DNA from: Cercis canadensis
Lineage: Eukaryota > Streptophyta > Magnoliopsida > Fabales > Fabaceae
DNA length: 64,000 nt
Reading direction: 5' to 3'
NCBI GenBank assembly: GCA_003255065.1
Contig: QAOA01004753.1
Location: 455,321 to 519,320 of the forward strand
Made by a program: the position numbers and the translations under genes. Shown one piece after another: positions 1-11,330 of this stretch (the stretch's first letter is position 1; each line of letters begins with the position of its first letter). The notes under the pieces were generated by a model. That model did no database searches. It saw nothing but the letters and a program-made list of their open reading frames with translations, and was not told the origin of the DNA.

Positions 1-519
1 ATTAGGATTGTAAATAGAAACAACACAAATAAAAACTAAAATAGCCAGGATTCGAGTTCTCAAAGACATGTTTGATCCATTTCTTGTTTTATTAGTACGC
101 AGAATTTATCAGAGATAAAGGATTGAAACCATGATTTGATAATAAATCAATATACAATTGTTATCCAGATTATATATATAATAGCAATCACGATTCCCCG
201 GAAGAAAACAATCATAGTGGAAATCGAGATCTACATGAAAGCCCAAATTTTGAATCACGGATCCAAAATCCCAAAGCTCTATCTGGTTCCAACGCAGAAA
301 GGACAAAACATACAAATTATCAGCAATAACTATTTTCAGCTAGAAAACGAAAATCATCAATTCAGTTCTCATATATAAACAAAACAGAAAACATAAGCAA
401 TTAAAAATTAACATATGCATGTATAGTTCGGACTTTGAATTCCAATCAAGTTAAAGATTATAAATTTCTCGTGCGATTCAACGATTGCCCCTCTAGTTTA
501 AAATTTTCTAACAAAACAG

Positions 520-2535
520 AATCTAGAAGCAATTAAAAAGCTAACATATGCATGTCAAAATTGAATCTTTGAACTCCAAACCACATAAAGATTAAAAATT
601 TTCCGTGGGATTCAAAGATTACCTTCTAGCTTTAAATATTTTTCCCGAAAAACAAATGAATTATACTGGAAAACGAACTGGGAAGCGAAAATGGTGTACC
701 TGAAAGGTTGCGGAGGAGGGCGAAAGGAAAGGACTAGGAGGGGTGTGTTTTCACAAAATCTTAGCGAACCACTCGCGTCGCCACTTAAAGCATGTTGAAA
801 CTGATGGGCATTATTATTTCCATGCCTGATAAACGTGGCGTGATATTAGTGGCTGATCGACCAAGTTTGGAAGCTAGTTCTAAGAATATGCTATTCGGAT
901 TTTGGTTTCGCTTGGGAGCGAATTTGGTTCTGTTGAATAATAACTAAACAAATGGTGTGGATTTTTTATATTGGGGAAATTAATTAATAGGAGTGTTGGT
1001 TGGTCAATCATGATCTCTTATCTATAGTTATTTGCAGTTAAAAAAATTAGTTTTATTTTATTTGTGTACAAAAAAAAAAAATAGTTNTATTTGTGTACAA
1101 AAAAAAAGTAGTTTTATTTATTTAATGACAGAAGGTTTCACAACTTGTAAAAAACAACTAAACATTGATATAAGCAATTAATTTTTAAGTAAGTGATTGT
1201 CACATAAGATAAAATAATTAAAATATCATTATGTGTTATGTGATTATTCTATTTATATATATATTTATTTTATTTATTTTTTAATATAATAATTATATAT
1301 GTGAATAGAATACCACATAACACCAAAGAAATAATTATATATGTAAACAAATAACTTCATAATATTAATGGGTATTTTAGTTGCTTTTATTCAACGTGAA
1401 AAGCACTTACTTTCTGATACTATTTAGGAAATATTCACAGATTTTAGAACCAAGGAATAATAATGTCAAATAAAAATGAAATTGTAACAAAAATTGAAGA
1501 ATAAATATATGACTTATATGAAATGCCTTACCAATAAATTCTCATAGTCTTAAACCCAAGCTATTAAAGTTGAATCAAGCGTGATTGATACCTGCAATGG
1601 TTTTTTTTAGTTTAATAATAAGGACATATTCGAGCTAATTTTTGCACACTAAAATATGATTTTAGAATTTTAGAACTTTCTAACATAACCCATTGTAATA
1701 ATAGGTATTGTTTTGAATTTTTATGAGAAGAAAACAATAGAGTGAAACAATGTTTTTTTTTTTTTATATTTAAAAGTTTAGCATAAAGAGAGACTACCTC
1801 ATTCTATAATAAAACAATTTTATTAACCTATTGCATAATTGACCAAAAAAATTGCAAATGACTACATATCAATAACTAAAGTACAATGGAGTGTAACTTT
1901 ATAACCAATATTCTATTTTTCTTTTTATTTAAATTCTTTCATAATAATTATCTCTTTTAAAATATTCACAAAGACATGGGAATTGTAAACAAAATAGAAA
2001 CTAGAAGCAATTAAAAAAAGAGATTTTGTAAATACTTTTGGTATAAATATAATATATCATACTACATAAAAATAGTTAATATATAAATTATATGTGTACA
2101 AGTTAACTTTTTTAAATTAATTTGAGATAATAAAATAAATATATTTTATATTCAATAAAATATATAAATTACATATTAATAGTAGATACTTGTTACATCA
2201 ATATGATATGATATATTCATATAGTATCATAAAATTCGCGGTTAAAAAAAGCTAAGTTAAAAAAATTGATCCTTTGAATTCCATGCAAAAATCACTTGTA
2301 TGTCACTATTGGTAGAAGATAGAAGCCACCTTATAAATTTTCTCGTCTTACGTTGTAGTTTTAATGATTTTGTCGAATAACAATGGAAAACGAACTGAGA
2401 AGAGAAACAACGGAGTACCACGTCCACGAGGTTGCGGAGAAGGGCGAAACGGAAACGACGATGACTAATACCTGGCGTGATATTAGTGGCTGGTAGAGGT
2501 AGTGCTAAGAATATGGTATTCGGATTTTGGTTCCG
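520..2535. repeat. Duplicated block, likely promoter plus first exon of a leftward gene
   Basis: Two diverged copies of one segment lie at about 520-905 and 1984-2535. Shared landmarks in the same order are a CTAGAAGCAATTAAAAA stretch, GGAAAACGAACTG, GGTTGCGGAG-AGGGCGAAA, GGCGTGATATTAGTGGCTG and ATTCGGATTTTGGTT. On the minus strand the first copy reads CAACCTTTCAG|GTACACC (exon end at 700), a good splice donor, so 700-780 may be the first, noncoding exon of a gene lying left of the window. The second copy is split by a dispersed repeat at 2035-2240. Function is inferred; no coding sequence was seen. Between the copies (905-1984) there is only AT-rich DNA, with an imperfect hairpin at 1228-1325 and a single N at 1087 inside a short duplication. 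Confidence 0.5.
2035..2240 (+). repeat. Dispersed ~210-bp repeat, copy 1 of 3
   Basis: AT-rich segment with the landmarks CATACTACATAAA, TGTGTACAAGTTAA, ATTCAATAAAATATA and CATATAGTATCATA. The same order of landmarks recurs at 23235-23450 and, inverted, at 24500-24715. It interrupts the second copy of the duplicated block, so it inserted after that duplication. Superfamily not determined. Confidence 0.55.
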
Positions 2536-2540
2536 GAGAA

Positions 2541-3226
2541 ATTGTGACGTAGAGACCGTTGCACTCCTACTTTCATGCTAGGGTCTTTAGTCTTTGCATT
2601 TTCTCAGGAAGTGAGGGAATCTCAATGCTACACGGAACAAAAAAAAAAATCACAATCTTAACTTGTCTTATTTCTTTCCTTCATTTCGCCGTGTACTCCT
2701 CTCCTCTTTCCTGAGCCTATTGCATTCATTTGTAACTAAAAAATAAATAAAAAATAAAAAAAATGCAATGATGCTTCTCTCTCAATCTTCTCAACGTAAC
2801 AAACTTAATCCCCAGGTTGGTTTCTCCTCTAAATTTTGGCACTTTTCACATTCTTCATATTCTTTCTTCCAATTTTTGGATGGGTTTTGAATTAGAGACA
2901 TAATTTTAGCTAAATTTTGCAGTATAGATGATCAGGTTACATTGCTGCTATTACAGTGTGCAATGTTAAAACATCATGTGTTACCTGAGATTTTCGTTTG
3001 TTTCAGTTTTCTTTTGAGGTATTTTGCTTAGGATGGGAAAAAAAAGGTTGTGCCTTTTTCTTGCCTAACAGCTGTTTGATTCTCTGCAGCTATATGGAAG
3101 ATTTTCTTTGCTTTTGAATAGCAAGGCTTCCAGCTTTCAAGAATTCTTTTGGTGATACAATGGAAATTTATTCTGAATATCTCTCTACAGACATCTAAGG
3201 TTTTGTGTCCCTGAGAGAACCTAGTC
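2541..3226 (+). promoter_or_regulatory. Promoter and 5' leader region of the kinesin gene
   Basis: No coding sequence. The pyrimidine-rich stretch 2640-2815 ends in CTTAATCCCCAG|GTTGGT, a plausible donor of a leader intron. Acceptor candidates are the CAG after TTTG at about 3006 and CTCTGCAG at about 3090. The transcription start cannot be placed from sequence alone. Confidence 0.4.
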
Positions 3227-6200
3227 ATGAATTCCTTATCTGACAACCATGGTACAGAGTCTAGAGAACTGGACAGCCAAAATGCAAGTTCTAGTGGAAT
3301 TAATATGGGACACTTAGTAACCATTCATGATGAGGTTGAAGGTAAGGAGATTGGATTTTGCCCTCTTTGGTACTAATTTTCCTATTCTACTTATTCTTGT
3401 TTTGTTTGAATGTTTTGCAGCAACACACAGAATAATTTTGGTTCAGTGGTTAAATAGTCTTCTTCCTTCATTAAGCTTACCAATAAATATTATGGATGAT
3501 GACTTAAGAGCACGCTTGAGCAATGGTACTGTTTTATGTCAGATATTGAACAAGCTACTACCTGGTTCAGTGAGTGTCATATTATGTTTCAGCTGTTTAA
3601 TCAATTCAAACTATAAATTATGCAACTTGATTTTGGATATGTTGGCTAAGTCTGGATTCCGTTTTTCAGGCTAGTGGTTCTGATAATTCTCTGCCATCAC
3701 AATCAGAAAATGTCAACAGGTTTCTGAAAGCCATGGATCGATTAGGATTGCCCCATTTTCAAATATCAGACCTACAGAAGGTATAACTGCAATCATGCAT
3801 ATCTTTCTATAGCTTTCAAAATCTCTATTTCTGGGTTCATAATTTGATGTAAAGCATTATTTTTGTTCAGAGTTTTTCATGTGCTTGGTTCAAGATCCTT
3901 GCTTGGATTCTGATTATTCCATTGCCTCTTAACTGTGTAGGGATCTATGAAGGCTGTTGTAGATTGCCTTCTAACACTTAGAGAAAAAAGTTTGCAGAAT
4001 TCTTTGGTAGATAAGATTTCTATGACTAACTTAAAATCTGAGAGTCCTCGTAGTCCATCTTCCCATGTCTTTTATTCTCCTCCATCTAAAGAAGATCAGA
4101 GGAAGGTTTCCTTTGAGTCTAAGTTTCAACGTGTTTTGCGTAGCCCGGTTATGGCAGGTATGTTGAATTTTAAGTCACCCTCTCCTTGATCTCTATCTTT
4201 TTGCGTGTGCGCATTACGGTGACATGGTTATACTAACAAGAAAACTTATCTGTACCCATGTGTGAATGTGATGACCCATTTCCCTATTCAATGAATATGT
4301 AACAAGTCCATCAAATCAGAGGGATTTAGAGGACAGATGCAATCCGCATTGTGTAGGCTTTGTTGGGAGAGGGGAAACCATAATTGCTTTAACCCTCAAA
4401 CGATATTAGTCTTATACCCAATTGAGTAAAGTGGAGATACTCGTGGTATTAACCCAAAAAAAAAAAAAAACACCAATTCGTAGCAATAAAAACNCCTCAA
4501 ACGATATTAGTCTCATACCCAATTGAGTAAAGTGGAGATACTCGTGGTATTAACCCAAAAAAAAAAAAAAACACCAATTCGTAGCAATAAAAACAGAATA
4601 ATCTTAAAGCATGCAATTAATTTTAGATGTCCAAGTCTTATATATTAAAAAACTATGGTGTTGCACTTTTATGGTATAAAATTCTTATATCTTCACATTA
4701 CCAAGACTTTTATCTGGTTTCTACTGTCATATAGAAACAAACTCATCTTTAAACACACATACATGTACAAGGATAGGAAAGGGAAAGGGAGATAGAAAGG
4801 AAGGAAGGAAGGTCCTTTTTTCTGTATCAAGAACATCTATACTTGTGAAACTGAATTATATCTCCTTCCAAATTCACATGGTGTTTTTGTCTTTAAGTGA
4901 TTTGTAGTAGTTGCTTTTTCCTTCTGCAGAGCCTTCAGCTGCATTGATACACCATGTTGGTCATAAATTCCACGAGGTGTTTCAACTGAAACATGGAAGC
5001 TATGCAGATCTCCCTTCTGCAAAAATTTCAGAGATGATGAGATCAAACAGTTTAGATGTAGGTTCTTATAGTCTTCTATCCTTGTCAGATTTACATATAT
5101 TTTATATACATTCTTTCCCATTTGATGCATCATTGATTTGTTTCAGTATCTTTTGCTGCAGAATGCCCCCACTCAGTCACTTCTAAGTGTTGTGAATGGT
5201 ATTCTAGATGAAAGTGTTGAAAGAAGAAATAGTGAAATACCTCATGTAAAGGCTTGGAGGCTTTGATCTTACATATGAACATGAACGCATGCACGAATGT
5301 ACATGTATATATGTTTGCACATATGCATGTAGAACATAAAAAGTTTCAAAACTATTGTCTAACAATATCTTTGTTGCTCAGCGTGTGGCTTGTTTGTTGA
5401 GAAGAGTTGTGCAGGAGATTGAGCGACGTATATCAACTCAAGCAGAACATTTAAGAATTGTATGTCATTTTCATTATTGTCATAAACTTGTGGGAAAAGT
5501 CCAATTTACTCCCTTCAACTTAGGGTCATGTACGGTTTACCCCCAAAACTATAAAAAAGTGCAAGAAACTCCCATCAACTATCAAAATGTGTAAAAGAAA
5601 CCCCAATCCTCATGTGACTGTCCAAAAATGGATGGAAAATGTCACATGTCACTTTAATTTTCCTCTAACGTGCTTGACACATGGCATTTTCCATCCATTT
5701 TTGGACGGTTGTATAGGATCAGGGATTTTTTACATATTTTGATAGTTGATGAGTACCTTATACTTTTTTATAATTTTAGGGTAAACCACACATGGGTAAA
5801 TTGGACTTTTTCCTAAACTTGTTGCTTTTATCTGTTGGTTTTCTCATATCACTTTCTCACCTTGTCTTCAGCAAAACAACCTTTTCAAGGCTCGTGAAGA
5901 AAAATATAAATCAAGAATCAGAGTACTTGATGCACTTGCATCTGGAACTAGAGAAGAGAGTGAGGTACTATAAACTGTGCTTGTCATTATGTTAGAAGGG
6001 AATTCATTTTGGATTCCCTTGAATTTTGCATACTGGTGCAAATATTCTATTTATCAGAAGGAACTTTTCGTTGCAGATTGTAACAAGCCGGCTTCAGCAG
6101 TTGAAGGTATAATGTTTACTTAATATCAATGCAATATTAGGGAGACGATAAAAAGAAAATAAAGAAGTTTTAGTTGGATTATTTTCATATTATCTGTATT

Positions 6201-9200
6201 ATGGGCATTTTGTCCCCTCAATACAGACTGAGAAGACCGAAGAGGAAAAGAAGAAGGCTGATGAAGATGTTATTAGGTTGATGAAAGCTCAGGATGACAA
6301 AAATATGGAAATATCAATGTTGAAGCAAGAACTGGAAACAAGGAAAAAAACATATGAATTACAACGCTCACAGTTGGAAGCAGAAGCTAAGGGTGCTGAT
6401 GAAGATGCTACTAGGATGATGAAAGATCAGCACGACAAAAAGATGGAAATTTCAATGTTGAAGCAAGAATTGGAAACAACCAAGAAAATATATGAACTAC
6501 GATGCTCACAGTTGGAAGCAGAAGCTAAGGGTGCTAAAGGCGAATTGGAACATAAGTCAAAGGAATGTAAACATCTGATTGAAGATTTAAGAAACAAGGA
6601 GGCTTTTTCTGAATCAAACTATCAGAATTGGATCATGAAAAAGCACCAATTTCAGAATGCTGTGGATTTTCAATTTAGTTCACTACAGGTACACTTATAT
6701 ATTTCTTAATGTCAAGCTTGAAGCTTCAATCATTATGATCTACTAAATATGCAAAATTTCCAGCAATTGAAAGTGTTGTGGGGATCCATTAAGCAAGATA
6801 TTGTGCAAGGACAAAGTATCTACTCTGAGGAATGTAATAGATTAGGTAGGACTTGTTATTAGAATTTCGGTCATCATAATTTTTGTTTTAATTGGCAGAC
6901 TTTGATAATTTAATTGTAACTTGTTCAGGTGTAAATCTTAAATCACTAGTTGATGCAGCTGAAAACTATCATGCTGTTCTTGCTGAAAATCGAAGACTGT
7001 TCAATGAAGTTCAAGAATTAAAAGGTCAGGCTACTTATGTCTGTCTTCTGAATTATTAATGTGGGTGCACTCTGAATTCATAGGAAACTTTCTTGGTGTT
7101 ACAGGAAACATCAGAGTATATTGTCGAATCAGACCATTTATTTCTGCTCAAAAGGAAAAAGGTTCTATTGTAGAACATATAGGTGACAATGAGCTGGTTG
7201 TAGCAAATCCTTCTAAACAAGGGAAAGATGCTCTTCGGTCATTTAAGTTTAATAAGATCTTTGGTCCAGCTTCAACTCAAGGTTTATTTCTATGTACTTG
7301 TCTTCAAGTTTTGCATCATATTCGTGCGCATGCAGAATCATGTTTCATCCTATTTGATTGTTTTGTTTACATAATGTTGCTTCACTCATGTTACTCCTCT
7401 GAATGATGCAGTGGAGGTATACAATGATATCCAGGCCTTTATAAGATCCGTACTTGATGGGTATAATGTATGTATATTTGCTTATGGTCAAACTGGTTCA
7501 GGAAAAACTTACACAATGGTATGAACCCTCTTTACATATTTATTTTATGGTGAGAGCTACGCTATCATCCTTCTTAAGGGTGGTAATGCTACACTCCCCT
7601 CAGTTGAGTGGGTTTAGGTAGAACTCACTTAGTGATTTTAGTGTCATTACAAAAATTTCGAAAAACTAAGTCACCCAATATATGTCAGAACACACAATTT
7701 CTTATAAAATGTAAAAACGATATGATATAAGAAAGCGTGCCAAGAAACAATTTTTTCAAGTTTAATTTTTGGCATGCTTTCTTATATTGTGATGTTCTTA
7801 CACTATATAAGGAACTGTGTGTTCTAACACATATTGAGTAACTCAGTTTGAGATCTTCACAAAGACACCAAAATCACACTGTAAGTCCCACTCAGCTGAG
7901 GGATGGTAGTATAGCCCTCACCTTATTTTATTTTACGTCATGCTAACTAAAGTAATTTCTCATTCTATAAGATTCCAATTTTTCTCAGAGTGGTCCAAAT
8001 GGAGCAACAACAGAGAGCTTAGGTGTTAACTATCGAGCTCTTAGTGACCTCTTCAGCATTTCCAAAAGTAGAACAAGCTCCTTGTTGTATGAGATTGGTG
8101 TTCAAATGGTTGAAATATATAACGAACAAGTGCGCGACTTGTTATTAACTGATGGTTCTCCAAGAAAATATCCTTTTTCAAGAATTGTGGACAGTTAATT
8201 CTTTGCCTCCTATGGTTTTTTCTTCATTTTCAAATTTCTTGAATGAAGTATGTTATGTTTATTACTATGGTTTCCTTGATTTGCGCACACTTGGGATAAT
8301 GAATCACTCTCCCTCCAAGGGTTTAGCTGTACCTGATGCTAGAATGGTCCCTGTCAAATCACCTTCAGATGTGATGAAGCTAATGGAACTCGGGCTAAAA
8401 AATAGAGCTATGGGTGCCACTGCTATGAATGAAAGAAGTAGCCGCTCTCATAGGTTATACATCTTTCTCCTTTCCTAGCAATTCAACCATTAGAATTTCC
8501 TTCCTGATATGATGACATTAAATAAACCTGTGTGCAGTGTGGTCTCAATCCATGTTCGAGGAACAGATTTGAAGTCTGATTCTACTCTGCATGGTAATCT
8601 TCATTTGGTAGATTTGGCAGGAAGTGAAAGGGTAGATCGCTCTGAAGTAACTGGGGATAGGCTTAGGGAATCACAACATATAAACAAATCACTATCTGCC
8701 CTTGGAGATGTCATTTTTGCCCTTTCTCAAAAGAGTCCCCATGTTCCATACAGAAACAGCAAGCTCACTCAACTCCTGCAAAGCTCTCTTGGTATATCCT
8801 CGTTCATCATTTTTTCAAGTTGGAAAGAAAAAGACATTAAAGTGCTTCGTGATTTCTCCCTACTTTTTTCTGACTAGATTTTCTGTTGTACTTTAGTCTA
8901 CTAGAGTTATGTATATTGTCTTTGATTCTACCTTGCAGGTGGTCGAGCTAAGACCCTCATGTTTGTCCAACTTAATCCAGATGTACTTTCATTTTCTGAA
9001 TCTCTGAGTACTTTAAAGTTTGCTGAGAGGGTATCAGGAGTTGAGTTAGGAGCTGCACGAAGTAGCAAAGACGGCAGAGATGTTAGAGAACTAATGGAAC
9101 AGGTGCTTAACTTGTGTACATTGTCTACTTCAGATATGATGGGAAATATTCTAAGTTTATATCCTTCCAAAAGAATAATTTGGTTTCCCCATTTGCAGCC

Positions 9201-10068
9201 ATTTGATTGTCATGCTATGAACCAGATTACTTTGTTTCATCTTTCTGCCTCACCTAATGCCCTTGCAGGTAGCTTCTCTCAAGGACACCATTTCAAGAAA
9301 AGATGAGGAAATTGATCGGCTACAATTACTTAAAGATCTAAAGAATGTCTATCCTGGTGTTAATTCTGAGAAGCATGGAACAGCCTCATTGAGGTATGGA
9401 TCCTCCTTTCCAAGCAAAGATTCAGTCGCTCCATTTGTTTCAATAGAAATAGTTTCCAATGAAAAATTTTTGGTCTAAGAAAATTTAGTTCTTCAACAAA
9501 AAATGTTTTCTTTGAAAACTATTTCTATCAAAACAAATGAGCCTAAAGGGGAAATTAAATTCAGGTCAGGTGGAAGTAATAAGCACTTAATAGATGACCT
9601 TAAACATCACACGAACTATAGGATTTTGGCATTTGCTCTTAATGAATGATTAAGTAACATTTCTGACATGGGTCTTTTTTTGGAACAGAAACTGATGGTT
9701 TTTCTGAAAATACCATACTCAACGAATGCAGAAAATCATCAGATGATGGCACGGAGAAGTGAGTAGTACTTATATTTTACAGATTTTGGCATTGGCCATT
9801 ACATTCCGGCTTAACAGCTTTGCTACAGATTCACATTAAAAAGGGAATTCTTGTTGATCTGGCCAAACCTCATCAGCCACGGTTTCAATGTCAAAGGACT
9901 CAGTAAAGATGCCATCAAGTATGTGAAAATCAAAGTTTCCACCTTGGTGTTCAGAAAGTGTATGACTAGTACATTAATCCTTTTACCCCACCAGTTTTCC
10001 TTTCAGGTATTAAAAGAACCTTCAGTAGTAACCAGCTAACATCTCCAGCTTCAGCTCCAAGACGGTAG
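3227..10068 (+). CDS. Kinesin-14 family motor with calponin-homology domain
   Basis: Minus-end-directed type microtubule motor of the plant KIN-14 class that carries an N-terminal CH domain (a microtubule/actin-binding module in this family). Exons assembled from splice sites and phase: 3227-3341, 3421-3569, 3670-3780, 3941-4157, 4930-5057, 5162-5245, 5382-5459, 5872-5964, 6077-6106, 6227-6688, 6764-6845, 6929-7024, 7105-7281, 7412-7518, 7989-8167, 8289-8453, 8538-8791, 8939-9102, 9269-9393; then less sure 9565-9575, 9689-9758, an exon from about 9830, and a last exon 10007-10068. The CH domain covers about residues 36-130 and a coiled coil about 300-540. The motor starts at about residue 549 with [12 protein letters not shown]. 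Its P-loop GQTGSGKT lies at 633-640, switch I is NERSSRSH (about 750-757), followed by LVDLAGSER and [15 protein letters not shown]. An internal motor preceded by this neck defines kinesin-14. The start ATG is the first in frame with the CH domain. The intron at 8168-8288 is AT-AC. The tail exons are not in one clean frame: the last exon reads best as a serine-rich tail ending at TAG 10066, but the exon before it reaches that frame only past a stop. Confidence 0.9.
4394..4594. repeat. 100-bp direct duplication around a single N (probable assembly join)
   Basis: Copies 4394-4493 and 4495-4594 have the same length and differ by one base seen by eye; the only base between them is N (4494). It lies in the kinesin intron 4158-4929. 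Two contig ends placed side by side without merging would produce exactly this pattern. Confidence 0.7.
5492..5813. mobile_element. Mutator-like MITE in a kinesin intron
   Basis: A 322-bp foldback element. The left end GGGAAAAGTCCAATTTA pairs with the right end, whose reverse complement is GGAAAAAGTCCAATTTA, and the inverted homology continues inward (for example AAAATGGATGGAAAATG against its complement). It is flanked by a perfect 9-bp direct repeat TAAACTTGT at 5483-5491 and 5814-5822. A 9-bp target duplication is the known signature of Mutator-like elements. There is no coding capacity. It sits in the intron 5460-5871. Confidence 0.85.
6260..6535 (+). repeat. In-frame tandem duplication of 46 codons in the kinesin coiled coil
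   Basis: Two 138-bp units, 6260-6397 and 6398-6535, lie head to tail within one exon. They encode residues of about 347-392 and 393-438, each running from a DEDxxR motif through [12 protein letters not shown] to [10 protein letters not shown]. The 138-base length keeps the frame and adds about 46 residues of heptad-rich helix. Confidence 0.85.
7549..7922. mobile_element. Mutator-like MITE in the kinesin motor-domain intron
   Basis: A 374-bp foldback element whose arms pair over most of their length: the left GGTGAGAGCTACGCTATCATCC matches the reverse complement of the right end, GGTGAGGGCTATACTACCATCC, each shown here only in part. It is flanked by the perfect 9-bp repeat TTATTTTAT (7540-7548 and 7923-7931). 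It shares structure but not end sequence with the element at 5492. Both lie in introns of the same gene. Confidence 0.85.
8168..8288 (+). other. U12-type AT-AC intron within the kinesin motor
   Basis: The donor reads AGAAA|ATATCCTTTTT, matching the U12 AT-AC donor consensus (ATATCCTT). At 8272-8280 lies TTCCTTGAT, a full match to the U12 branch-site consensus TTCCTTRAY. The intron ends GCGCAC|ACTTGGG, with the branch A (8279) about 9-10 bases from the 3' end. Joining 8167 to 8289 restores the family sequence [23 protein letters not shown] in frame. No GT-AG pair nearby does so. Confidence 0.9.
9428..9543. mobile_element. Small foldback repeat (MITE-like) in a kinesin intron
   Basis: The ends CTCCATTTGTTTCAATAGAA and TTCTATCAAAACAAATGAG are nearly perfect inverted complements about 115 bp apart, with further pairing inward (ATAGTTTTC type). 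No clear target duplication was seen. Confidence 0.5.
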
Positions 10069-10454
10069 CAGTAAAGTAGGAGGCAGTAGTTACAATTCAT
10101 TTACAAATTCTTCACATTTCTACAGACACACGTACAATAAAATACATCCATAAATGTAAATATAATTTCTTTTTTCCTTTCAGTTTAGTAAAAATAGTTC
10201 TTTCATGAAAATTATCTTCATAATTGTTATAAGGTCTGTTCCCTGCAGAAGACACATTTTCTTCCGCTTCCAAGTTCCATCTCTGATTCACATGTTGACA
10301 GTTCTGTGTATATAGCAACCAATTGACTTTGCAGCATTCATTAGTTCTAACTTCTAACTTCTAATTCATCAGAAGGGGAAGGAAAAGCAAAATGAAGCTC
10401 TTGATTCTTATGGTGTTTGGCATAACTGCCTTTTGGTTTTCTATTATGAGTTAA

Positions 10455-10685
10455 TTATTTTTTAAACATCATTTTAGTCTTTAATTTATATTTAATATCA
10501 TTTTAATCCTCAAATAATCACTTTATCCACAAAATCAATCATATAAGTTTGGTTCTACAAAAAATTGATTTGACGAATAATATAATTATTCGAAAACTAA
10601 AAAATGACAAAAAAAAAATATAAAACAAAAATGACATTTAAGAAATATTAAAGGACAAAAAAGATATTTTACAATATCTACTTAT
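10455..10685. mobile_element. Foldback MITE-like element
   Basis: The left arm (AACATCATTTTAGTCTTTAA) pairs with a right arm reading CATTTAAGAAATATTAAAGG, both shown in part, around a centre near 10565. A related hairpin with the same motifs (TTTAGTCCTTAATTTATTTT, CAAATAATCATTTTG) lies at 35450-35705. Superfamily unknown. Confidence 0.5.
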
Positions 10686-10729
10686 ACACCATTTAAGCAC
10701 ATATCAACATACATTTGTATAGTTCACAA

Positions 10730-10995
10730 TATATAAAGGAAGCCACTATTTTCACATATTATTTTGTTAATATCACATCTTATTTAATATCTAAATATAA
10801 TATAAATTAAATTATTCTCAATTAATATGAAAATTTTTTAACTTTAATTAAAAAAAATTTATATAAAGGTTTTTACAATTGACAAAAAAATTATATTAAA
10901 TAAAAGTAAATTAGTCTATATTACATTTAAATATTAAATAAAATGTAACATTAATAAATTCGGGTATGAAAATAGCAGTTCCTTATATAAATATA
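10730..10995. mobile_element. Foldback MITE-like element
   Basis: The left arm contains AAGGAAGCCACTATTTTCA and TATTTAATATCTAAATATAA. The right arm contains the complements TGAAAATAGCAGTTCCTT and TTAAATATTAAATAAAATG. One related arm recurs alone at about 34345-34415. Confidence 0.5.
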
Positions 10996-11330
10996 AAAAA
11001 AAAAAAAAAAAATCCCTTATTCATACAAGGATTTGCTAATTTGAGCAACCTATTTCTCAACTTTTTATAACTAAAAAAAATTCTTTTCTAAAATAACAAA
11101 AAATCTGTTTTGATTTTTTTTTTTAAACATAAAAATTCCCTTTTTCTATCCCAGATAATTTTTCTACCTATTGGGTCCCCCCATACGGCCATCCCTTCGT
11201 GTTATCATCCATTAGCTTCAGGATGGTACAATTGCTTGACTGCCAATGCTATTCAGAGCTCAAACGCAGCGAAGAGATGTGCTTTTTCTCTTAGTCTGTG
11301 AATTCGAAACCTTGTGCTCTGCCTCTGACT

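Larger units (their letters stand above)
10069..11330. other. Intergenic, two hairpin MITEs, leader of the next gene
   Basis: 3' end of the kinesin transcript, then AT-rich DNA. Hairpin elements lie at about 10455-10685 and 10730-10995 (listed separately). 11140-11330 is the likely promoter and leader of the PRC-barrel gene. No other coding sequence was seen. Confidence 0.6.

Noticed and set aside
8152-8478. 108-codon open frame at the end of the kinesin motor region
   Set aside because: It reads through the AT-AC intron; the true exons are 7989-8167 and 8289-8453.
11298-11330. Upstream start for the PRC-barrel gene
   Set aside because: The upstream codon is GTG, not ATG; the first in-frame ATG is 11331.
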